Assembly (NCBI RefSeq): GCF_002920615.1
Contig: NZ_PQSU01000005.1
Location: 293,011 to 357,010, forward strand
Direction: 5' to 3'
DNA from: Streptomyces sp. Ru62
GTDB taxonomy: Bacteria > Actinomycetota > Actinomycetes > Streptomycetales > Streptomycetaceae
Length of the DNA stretch: 64,000 bases
Position numbers and translations under genes: made by a program. Of this stretch, positions 57,852-64,000 are shown piece after piece. The notes beneath the pieces are model-generated. The model saw only the letters and a list, made by a program, of their open reading frames with translations. It was not told the DNA's origin and made no database searches. Positions within the stretch are counted from its first letter, which is position 1, and every line of letters starts with the position of its first letter.

Positions 57852-57880
57852 ACCGCACGCCAAGGACCCGGGATCACGGG

Positions 57881-57911
57881 GCTGTCCGAGGGTCGAGCAC
57901 CCTCGGACAGC
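57881..57911. terminator. Terminator after the first M4 protease
   Basis: GCTGTCCGAGGGT and ACCCTCGGACAGC make a perfect 13-bp stem with loop CGAGC, 29 bp past the stop, so the two proteases have separate transcripts. Confidence 0.88.
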
Positions 57912-57954
57912 ACCCGGTTCACACGCCCGAAACGTTTCTCGGACAGTTGACTTT

Positions 57955-58035
57955 CGGCCAACATCACGTCAGGGGCCTGACATGTACGCGCCCTTGATGT
58001 CACTCTCTCTCCACCCGCCGCAGCAGCACAGCAAC
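57955..58035. promoter_or_regulatory. Conserved upstream element of the second M4 protease
   Basis: CGGCCAA (57955-57961), CCTGACA (57976-57982), CACTCT (58001-58006) and ACAGCAAC (58028-58035) repeat the order seen before the first protease (55583-55655). The 21-base distance between the first two is the same in both. The element ends 69 bp before the start codon here and 142 bp before it in the first gene. Confidence 0.6.
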
Positions 58036-58103
58036 TTCACAACGCCACATACTCCGGCCAGTAACCCCACGCTGCCCGGACTCCCCCACGAGAAGGAGCT
58101 TCT

Positions 58104-59744
58104 GTGAGCCCCCTCTACGCGCGTCACAAGCGCACCACTCTGGCCATCGCCACCGCTGTCGCCGCCGGAGCCCTGCTCGCCACCGGTGTCACCACCAGTG
58201 CCACCGCCCAGCCCACGGCCGAGCCGCTCGCCGCCGCCCCGACCGCGCTGTCCGCCGCTGCGCGCACCACCCTGATCCAGCAGGCCCAGGCCGACGCGGC
58301 CGGCACCGCCCGGCAGATAGGCCTCGGCGCCCAGGAGAAGCTGATCGTCAAGGACGTCGTCAAGGACGCCGACGGCACCGTCCACACCCGCTACGAGCGC
58401 ACCTACGCGGGCCTGCCGGTGCTCGGCGGCGACCTGATCGTCCACACGGCCAAGTCCGGCAAGACCCAGGGCGTCACCAAGGCCGCCAAGTCGGCCATCA
58501 AGGTGGCCTCGCTCAAGCCGCAGATCACCGCCGCCAAGGCCGAGAAGCAGGCGGTGTCCGCCGCCAGGACGCTGGGCTCCGCCAAGACCACCGCGGACGG
58601 CGCCCGCAAGGTGATCTGGGCCGGCTCCGGCAAGCCCGTCCTCGCCTACGAGACCGTCGTCGGCGGCCTCCAGGACGACGGCACCCCGAACCAGCTCCAC
58701 GTCATCACCGACGCGGCCACCGGCAAGAAGCTCTACGAATACCAGGGCATCGAGAACGCGACCGGCAAGACGCTGTACTCCGGCACGGTCACCCTCAACT
58801 CCGTGCAGTCGGGCTCGACGTACCAGCTCACCGACAGCGCGCGGGGCAACCACAAGACCTACAACCTGGCCCGCAAGACGTCCGGCACCGGCACCCTGGT
58901 GGCCAGCTCCACCAACGTCTTCGGCACCGGTACCGCCTCCACCTCGTCCTCCGACCAGACGGCGGCCGCCGACGCCGCCTACGGCGCGGCCGAGACCTGG
59001 GACTTCTACAAGAGCACCTTCGGCCGCAACGGCATCAAGAACAACGGGGTCGGCGCCTACTCCCGCGTGCACTACGGCAACTCCTACGTGAACGCGTTCT
59101 GGGACGACAGCTGCTTCTGCATGACCTACGGCGACGGCTCCGGCAACGCCGACCCGCTGACCTCGCTGGACGTGGCCGGCCACGAGATGAGCCACGGCGT
59201 CACCTCGAACACCGCGGGCCTGAACTACTCGGGCGAGTCCGGCGGCCTGAACGAGGCCACCTCCGACATCTTCGGCACCGGCGTGGAGTTCTTCGCGAAC
59301 AACGCGTCCGACCCCGGTGACTACCTCATCGGCGAGAAGATCGACATCAACGGCGACGGCACCCCGCTGCGCTACATGGACAAGCCCAGCAAGGACGGCG
59401 GCTCGGCCGACTACTGGTCCTCGTCCGTCGGCAGCAAGGACGTGCACTACTCGTCCGGCGTCGCGAACCACTTCTTCTACCTCCTGTCGGAGGGCAGCGG
59501 TTCGAAGACGATCAACGGCGTGACCTACAACTCGCCGACCTACAACGGCGCCGCGGTCACCGGCATCGGCCGCGCCAAGGCGCTGCAGATCTGGTACAAG
59601 GCGCTGACCACGTACATGACGTCGACGACCAACTACAAGGCCGCCCGCACGGCGACCCTGAACGCGGCGTCCGCGCTGTACGGCTCCACCAGCGCCGAGT
59701 ACAAGGCGGTCGCGGCGGCCTGGACGGCGGTCAACGTCAGCTAG
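58104..59744 (+). CDS. Secreted M4 (thermolysin-like) metalloprotease without P domain
   Basis: The 546-residue paralogue has a signal peptide (HKRTTLAIATAVAAGALLATGVTTSATA) and an FTP propeptide nearly identical to that of the gene upstream (ARQIGLGAQEKLIVKDVVKDADGTVHTRYERTY). The catalytic domain has GHEMSHGVTSNTAGLNYSGESGGLNEATSDIFG (HExxH from residue 360) and DVHYSSGVANHFFYLL. It ends right after the catalytic domain with the family's AEYKAVAAAWTAVNV. The start is a GTG after GAGAAGGAG. High identity to the upstream copy, including the unusual SCFCMTYGDGSGNA loop, indicates tandem duplication followed by gain or loss of the P domain. Confidence 0.96.
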   Translation: MSPLYARHKRTTLAIATAVAAGALLATGVTTSATAQPTAEPLAAAPTALSAAARTTLIQQAQADAAGTARQIGLGAQEKLIVKDVVKDADGTVHTRYERTYAGLPVLGGDLIVHTAKSGKTQGVTKAAKSAIKVASLKPQITAAKAEKQAVSAARTLGSAKTTADGARKVIWAGSGKPVLAYETVVGGLQDDGTPNQLHVITDAATGKKLYEYQGIENATGKTLYSGTVTLNSVQSGSTYQLTDSARGNHKTYNLARKTSGTGTLVASSTNVFGTGTASTSSSDQTAAADAAYGAAETWDFYKSTFGRNGIKNNGVGAYSRVHYGNSYVNAFWDDSCFCMTYGDGSGNADPLTSLDVAGHEMSHGVTSNTAGLNYSGESGGLNEATSDIFGTGVEFFANNASDPGDYLIGEKIDINGDGTPLRYMDKPSKDGGSADYWSSSVGSKDVHYSSGVANHFFYLLSEGSGSKTINGVTYNSPTYNGAAVTGIGRAKALQIWYKALTTYMTSTTNYKAARTATLNAASALYGSTSAEYKAVAAAWTAVNVS

Positions 59745-59763
59745 TCCGCGCCGGCTCGTGAGG

Positions 59764-59801
59764 GGGCGGCACCCGGGAAGCGGTTCTTCCGGGTGCCGCC
59801 C
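59764..59801. terminator. Terminator after the second M4 protease
   Basis: GGGCGGCACCCGG (59764-59776) pairs with CCGGGTGCCGCCC (59789-59801) as a 13-bp stem, extended inward by AAG/CTT past a one-base bulge; TACCCTTG follows. Confidence 0.88.
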
Positions 59802-59815
59802 TACCCTTGTGACCC

Positions 59816-60337
59816 ATGTCCTCGGCGCCCTTCACCTACGAGCCGGTCGGCGCGACCCGCGAAGATCTCACCTTCTGCCCGCCCGGCTTCCACCCCATGC
59901 TGGTCCGCACCCGCCTCGGCGAGGGCCAGGAGGTGTTCCAGCGAGCCGCCGAGGCGGTCCTGACCTGGGAGATGCACCGCGCGCTGGGCGTCGGCATCGA
60001 CGCCGGCGCCGACCGCGCCGCCCCCGGCACCGACGTCACCGTCACCCTGGCCGGCGTCATCAAGGCCCCCTGCCGCATCATATGGACGGCCGAGGAACAC
60101 CGCCGGGCCGGCTGGGCCTACGGCACCCTCGAAGGCCACCCCGAGTGCGGCGAGGAGGCCTTCGTGGTCGACCGCACCGGCGACGGCACCGTCTGGCTGA
60201 CGGTGGCGGCCTTCAGCAAGGCCGCCAAGTGGTACGCCCGCGCGGGCGGCCCGGCGACCCGGGGATTGCAGCAGGCGTACGCACGGCGATGCGGGTCGGT
60301 ACTGAAGAGGCTGTGCGGGAACCTGCCCGAGGTATGA
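59816..60337 (+). CDS. DUF1990 family protein
   Basis: The 173-residue soluble protein has the DUF1990 layout: FTYEPVGATREDLTFCPPGFHPMLVRTRLGEGQEVFQRAAEAVLTWEMHRALGV, then VIKAPCRIIWTAEEHRRAGWAYGTLEGHPECGEEAFVVDRTGDGTVWLTVAAFSKAAKWYARAGGP and a C-terminal basic helix. The W-A-Y-G-T-L-x-G-H-P-E-x-G-E-E-x-F block is the most conserved part. The fold is related to START/SRPBCC-like ligand binders; no function is established. It starts 15 bp after a terminator hairpin, so it has its own promoter or depends on read-through. Confidence 0.88.
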   Translation: MSSAPFTYEPVGATREDLTFCPPGFHPMLVRTRLGEGQEVFQRAAEAVLTWEMHRALGVGIDAGADRAAPGTDVTVTLAGVIKAPCRIIWTAEEHRRAGWAYGTLEGHPECGEEAFVVDRTGDGTVWLTVAAFSKAAKWYARAGGPATRGLQQAYARRCGSVLKRLCGNLPEV

Positions 60338-60389
60338 CCGCACCACCGCCCACCGCTGCCGGACCACTGGGTCGGCCCCGCCCCTCACG

Positions 60390-63008
60390 TCACCGCAACA
60401 CCATCCCCGCCCCCTCCACCACCTCCTCGGACGGCACCGTCACGAGGCCCAGTTCCGCGGCGGAGGAGAGGAGGGGGTGGGTGGGGAGGATGCGGACCGT
60501 GTAGCCGTAGGGGCCGGTGCGGTCCAGGGAGAGGGGGCCCTCGTAGAGGAGGCGGCCCTCCAGGTCGGGGGCGCCGGCCGGCTTCAGGGGGACCACCGTG
60601 GCGTCCGCGATGCGGTCCTCCTCGTCCACCCGCCCGGACACCGCCTGCACCTCCACGTCGTCCGGGCCCAGTTCACCGAGGCCGACCCGGACCCGCAGGC
60701 CCACGGTGCCGCCCAGTTCCGCCGTGGCCGTCGTCGCCGTCGTCTCGACGTGGTCGACGCTCACCCCCGGCCACGCGGCCCGCACCCGCGCCTTCCACTC
60801 GGCGAGGTCCCGGGCCGTGTCCGGGGTCAGCGCGCGGTGTGCCCGCGCGGCGGGGGCGTAGAGCCGGTCCACGTACTCCCGGACCATGCGGCCGGCCAGC
60901 ACCTTCGGGCCGAGCAGGGAGAGGGTCTGGCGGACCATCTCGATCCAGCGGTCGGGCAGACCGGCGCGCCCGCGCTCGTAGAAGCGGGGGGTGATCCGCT
61001 GCTCCAGCAGGTCGTACAGGGCCGCCGCCTCGATGTCGTCCCGCCGGTCGGGGTCGGTGCCGGCGCCGTCCGCGGTGGGGATCGCCCAGCCGAAGTCCGG
61101 CTGGAACCACTCGTCCCACCAGCCGTCCAGGACGGAGAGGTTGAGGCAGCCGTTCAGCGCCGCCTTCATGCCGGAGGTGCCGCAGGCCTCCAGGGGGCGC
61201 AGCGGGTTGTTCAGCCAGATGTCACAGCCGGGGTAGAGCTTCTGCGCCATCGCCATGCCGTAGTCGGGCAGGAAGACGATCCGGTGGCGGACCCGCGGGT
61301 CGTCGGCGAAGCGGACCAGCTCCTGCACCAGGCGTTTGCCGCCGTCGTCCGCCGGGTGCGCCTTGCCCGCGACCACGATCTGGACCGGCCGCTCCGGGTG
61401 CAGCAGCAGCTCCATCAGGCGGTCGCGGTCACGCAGCATCAGCGTCAGGCGTTTGTACGACGGGACGCGGCGCGCGAAACCGATCGTCAGGACGTCCGGG
61501 TCGAGCACCCCGTCGATCCAGCCCAACTCCGCGTTCCCCGCCCCACGTTGCCGCCAGGACGCCCGCAGCCGCTCCCGTACCTCCAGCACCAGCTGCTCAC
61601 GCAGGGTGCGGCGCAGCTCCCAGACCTCCTGGTCGGGGATGTCCGCCACCGCGTCCCAGCGCTCGGAGCGGCCGACGCTCAGCGCGTCCTCGGCCCGCTG
61701 GACGCCGATCTGCCGGACGCCGAGCCGCAGCACCTCCGGCGCCACCCAGGTCGGCGCGTGCACCCCGTTGGTCACGGAGGTGATGGGCACCTCCTCGGCG
61801 TCGAATCCCGGCCACAGTCCGGCGAACATGTTCCGGCTGACCTGCCCGTGCAGCAGCGACACCCCGTTGGCCCGCTGGGCCAGCCGCAGCCCCATCACCG
61901 CCATGTTGAACAGGTTCGGCTCGCCGCCCGGGTAGGTCTCCATGCCCAGCGCCAGGACGCGCTGCACGTCGATGCCGGGCAGTTCGGCGTCCGGGCCGAA
62001 GTGCCGGCCCACCAGCTCCCGGTCGAAGCGGTCGATGCCGGCGGGGACCGGGGTGTGCGTGGTGAACACCGTCCCGCCCCGCACGGCCTCCAGCGCCGAG
62101 TCGAAGTCCAGGCCGTCCGCGCACAGTTCGGCGATCCGCTCCAGGCCGAGGAAGCCCGCGTGCCCCTCGTTGGTGTGGAACACCTCCGGCTCCGGGTGCC
62201 CGGTGAGCCGGCAGTACGTCCGTACGGCCCGCACACCTCCTATGCCGAGCAGCATCTCCTGGAGCAGCCGGTGCTCGCTGCCGCCGCCGTAGAGCCGGTC
62301 GGTCACCCCGCGTTCGCCGAGCTCGTTCTCCTCCACGTCCGAGTCGAGCAGCAGCAGCGGCACCCGGCCCACCTGGGCGAGCCAGATCCGGGCGCGCAGT
62401 GCCTTGCCGCCTGGCAGTGCGAGGGAGACCTGCGCCGGGGTGCCGTCGGCCTCCTTGAGCTGGGTGAGGGGCAGTTCGTTCGGGTCGAGCACCGGGTAGT
62501 GCTCCTGCTGCCAGCCGTCCCGGGAGAGGGTCTGCCGGAAGTACCCGTGCCGGTACAGCAGCCCCACCCCGATCAGCGGCACCCCGAGGTCGCTGGCCGC
62601 CTTCAGGTGGTCGCCGGCGAGGATGCCGAGGCCGCCGGAGTACTGCGGGAGCGCGGCCGTGATGCCGAACTCGGGCGAGAAGTAGGCGACGGCGGCGGGC
62701 AGGCCGGCGGCCTGTTCCTGGTACCAGCGGTCACCGGTGAGGTAGTCATCGAGATCGTCGGCGGCGGCGGTGAGGCGGCGCAGGAACCGACGGTCCCCGG
62801 CCAGCTCGGCCAGCCTGGCGGGCCGTACGCTGCCCAGCAGCCGCACCGGGTCTCCGCCGGCCCCGGCCCAGCCCTCGGGCCAGACGGACTGGAACAGGTC
62901 GCGCGTTTCGGCGTGCCAGGACCAGCGCAGGTTGCGCGCCAAGTCGCTCAGGGGCCGCAGGGGGTCGGGGAGTACGGGACGGACGGTGAACCGACGGATC
63001 GCCTTCAC
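60390..63008 (-). CDS. glgP: Alpha-glucan (glycogen) phosphorylase GlgP
   Basis: GlgP releases glucose-1-phosphate from alpha-1,4-glucan ends. The 872-residue PLP enzyme is of the actinobacterial type with an N-terminal DUF3417 domain (LPDPLRPLSDLARNLRWSWHAETRDLFQSV). It has PEFGITAALPQYSGGLGILAGDHLKAASDLGVPLIGVGLLY, the nucleotide-sugar-like region FHTNEGHAGFLGLERI, and FARRVPSYKRLTLMLRD. The PLP-lysine region is LRPLEACGTSGMKAALNGCLNLSVLDGWWDEW. A C-terminal extension of about 130 residues is typical. It is divergent from glgE, the maltosyltransferase that extends glucans, placing breakdown and synthesis under a shared upstream region. Confidence 0.96.
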   Translation of the reverse strand: MKAIRRFTVRPVLPDPLRPLSDLARNLRWSWHAETRDLFQSVWPEGWAGAGGDPVRLLGSVRPARLAELAGDRRFLRRLTAAADDLDDYLTGDRWYQEQAAGLPAAVAYFSPEFGITAALPQYSGGLGILAGDHLKAASDLGVPLIGVGLLYRHGYFRQTLSRDGWQQEHYPVLDPNELPLTQLKEADGTPAQVSLALPGGKALRARIWLAQVGRVPLLLLDSDVEENELGERGVTDRLYGGGSEHRLLQEMLLGIGGVRAVRTYCRLTGHPEPEVFHTNEGHAGFLGLERIAELCADGLDFDSALEAVRGGTVFTTHTPVPAGIDRFDRELVGRHFGPDAELPGIDVQRVLALGMETYPGGEPNLFNMAVMGLRLAQRANGVSLLHGQVSRNMFAGLWPGFDAEEVPITSVTNGVHAPTWVAPEVLRLGVRQIGVQRAEDALSVGRSERWDAVADIPDQEVWELRRTLREQLVLEVRERLRASWRQRGAGNAELGWIDGVLDPDVLTIGFARRVPSYKRLTLMLRDRDRLMELLLHPERPVQIVVAGKAHPADDGGKRLVQELVRFADDPRVRHRIVFLPDYGMAMAQKLYPGCDIWLNNPLRPLEACGTSGMKAALNGCLNLSVLDGWWDEWFQPDFGWAIPTADGAGTDPDRRDDIEAAALYDLLEQRITPRFYERGRAGLPDRWIEMVRQTLSLLGPKVLAGRMVREYVDRLYAPAARAHRALTPDTARDLAEWKARVRAAWPGVSVDHVETTATTATAELGGTVGLRVRVGLGELGPDDVEVQAVSGRVDEEDRIADATVVPLKPAGAPDLEGRLLYEGPLSLDRTGPYGYTVRILPTHPLLSSAAELGLVTVPSEEVVEGAGMVLR

Positions 63009-63339
63009 ATGCCACCTCGACGCGTCGCGGGATGAGACGCACGGCGTTGTACGTCTCGTCGTCGTCTTCGACGGTAGTGGTTACCGCGCGGTCGGTGGGG
63101 ACGTACCCGCCGGGGGTGTCGGGGGGGCGTCAAGACCCGGTCACCGGGCACTCGGAAGACGGGGCCGGTCTTGTGGGTGGACGTACGCGTGAGTAGTTAA
63201 CACAGTGCCGGATTGCCCACCCGAACCGGGTGGGAAGGCTCCTCCGGTACGCACCCCACAGCAGCACCACAGCACCTCCGCAGGACCCACCTCCCCATAT
63301 CCATCCGCCCATACCCTGTTGAAGCGGACAGGAGCGGTC
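63009..63339. promoter_or_regulatory. Divergent glgP/glgE regulatory region
   Basis: About 330 bases without a gene between the divergent starts. It contains an 8-bp hairpin CCCACCCG-AAC-CGGGTGGG (63216-63234) in the probable glgE leader and an A/T-richer stretch GAGTAGTTAACACAG (63191-63205) that may be part of the glgE promoter. No clear operator was found. Confidence 0.5.
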
Positions 63340-64000
63340 ATGCCCGCCACGCACCACTCGTCAGCACCCCCGACAAGCAGCAAGGCCAAGGCAGCAGGAA
63401 AGAAGACGACGGGCAGGAAAGGCACGGCGCCGGCCGGCGCCGCCAGTCCGTCCGCCGCCGGGGAACGGTCCTCCCCGGATTCGGCCACGACCGTGGGCCG
63501 TATCCCCGTCCTCGACGTACGTCCCGTGGTCCAGCGCGGCCGCCGGCCCGCCAAGGCCGTGACCGGGGAGTCGTTCGAGGTGTCGGCCACCGTGTTCCGG
63601 GAGGGCCACGACGCCGTCGCGGCGAACGTGGTGCTGCGGGACCCGGCGGGCCGGCCCGGCCCCTGGACGCCGATGCGGGAACTCGCGCCGGGCACCGACC
63701 GCTGGGGCGCCACCGTCGTCGCGGGCGAACCCGGCCACTGGACCTACACGGTGGAGGCCTGGTCGGACCCGCTCGCCACCTGGCGGCACCACGCCCGGAT
63801 CAAGATCCCGGCGGGCATCGACACCGAGCTGGTCCTGACCGAGGGCGCGCAGCTGTACGAGCGTGCGGCCGACGGGGTCCCGGAGGACCGGCGGCAGGTC
63901 GTCCTGGACGCGGTGGCCGCCCTGCGGGACGAGAACCGCCCGGCGCCCTGGCGGCTGGCGGCGGCCCTGGCCCCGGAGGTGGAGTCGGTCCTCGGCCGCC
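63340..64000 (+). CDS. glgE: Alpha-1,4-glucan:maltose-1-phosphate maltosyltransferase GlgE, N-terminal part
   Basis: GlgE transfers maltose from alpha-maltose-1-phosphate onto glucan ends. The window holds the first 220 codons: a Ala/Lys/Ser/Thr-rich lead (about 50 residues, longer than in the S. coelicolor protein as I recall it), then VGRIPVLDVRPVVQRGRRPAKAV, FEVSATVFREGHDAVAANVVLRDPAGRPGPWTPMRELAPGTDRWGA and WRHHARIKIPAGIDTELVLTEGAQLYERAA, the characteristic N-terminal beta domain of GlgE. The ATG at 63340 follows GGAGCGG. The catalytic GH13 barrel lies outside the window. Divergent glgP supports the assignment. Confidence 0.93.
   Translation, partial: MPATHHSSAPPTSSKAKAAGKKTTGRKGTAPAGAASPSAAGERSSPDSATTVGRIPVLDVRPVVQRGRRPAKAVTGESFEVSATVFREGHDAVAANVVLRDPAGRPGPWTPMRELAPGTDRWGATVVAGEPGHWTYTVEAWSDPLATWRHHARIKIPAGIDTELVLTEGAQLYERAADGVPEDRRQVVLDAVAALRDENRPAPWRLAAALAPEVESVLGR

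Noticed and set aside
52992..57863. Very long open frame on the minus strand (about 1,600 codons) across the ABC and protease genes
   Set aside because: It is antisense to well-supported genes, its protein is Arg/Gly/Val/Ala-rich without domains, and high third-position GC bias of the real genes keeps the opposite frame open.
60477..63035. Long plus-strand frame (about 850 codons) opposite glgP
   Set aside because: Antisense shadow of a strongly conserved phosphorylase; the translation has no domain.

Overview
The window is high-GC chromosomal DNA from an actinomycete, almost certainly a Streptomyces. Evidence: strong third-position GC bias, frequent GTG starts, many secreted or lipoprotein hydrolases, a GlgE/GlgP/GlgX glycogen system, L,D-transpeptidases with actinobacterial Ig-like domains, and a bldK-type oligopeptide transporter order. 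From memory (not checked), the order mnmA/cysteine desulfurase ... dpp operon ... gcvT-gcvH-glyA-sdaA ... M4 proteases ... glgP/glgE runs like the S. coelicolor SCO54xx region in reverse. I see no rRNA, tRNA, CRISPR, IS element or biosynthetic gene cluster.

Layout. 0-10.8 kb: edge of a LOG-family gene, DUF427, alpha/beta hydrolase, mnmA and a cysteine desulfurase (tRNA thiolation and its sulfur donor), a secreted amidase, two small membrane proteins divergent from a FabR-like TetR regulator with repeated operator-like sites, a WYL regulator divergent from a maleylpyruvate-isomerase-like protein, a thioesterase, an esterase and a TRIC channel. 10.8-19 kb: a secreted M1 peptidase and a five-gene oligopeptide ABC operon (permease, binding lipoprotein, permease, two ATPases) whose last ATPase has a very long acidic low-complexity tail. 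19.3-26.6 kb: two SseB-like proteins and a P-loop protein, then a tandem glycine riboswitch driving gcvT-gcvH-glyA-sdaA. gcvT carries a one-base frameshift in this sequence.

26.7-36 kb: secreted M28 peptidase, PI-PLC, GH25 muramidase, two oxidoreductases with a divergent AraC regulator, and a GntR regulator divergent from a leuA that is preceded by a 15-residue leader peptide with four consecutive Leu codons (attenuator) and translationally coupled to an orphan ABC ATPase. 36-44 kb: EF-hand protein, MerR and GNAT, a YncE-like lipoprotein coupled to a deacetylase-fold lipoprotein with altered catalytic residues, an HATPase protein, enoyl-CoA hydratase and two tandem L,D-transpeptidases.

44-64 kb: glgX; a lower-GC patch with a ricin-type lectin and a CRP-like site, next to a hydrolase pseudogene broken by a 17-bp tandem duplication plus two indels; four half-size ABC exporters in two divergent coupled pairs (one pair has strikingly complementary defects in its nucleotide-binding domains); two tandem M4 metalloproteases with a conserved upstream element; DUF1990; glgP divergent from glgE, which runs off the window. 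Together glgX, glgP and glgE cover alpha-glucan trimming, phosphorolysis and maltose-1-phosphate polymerisation.
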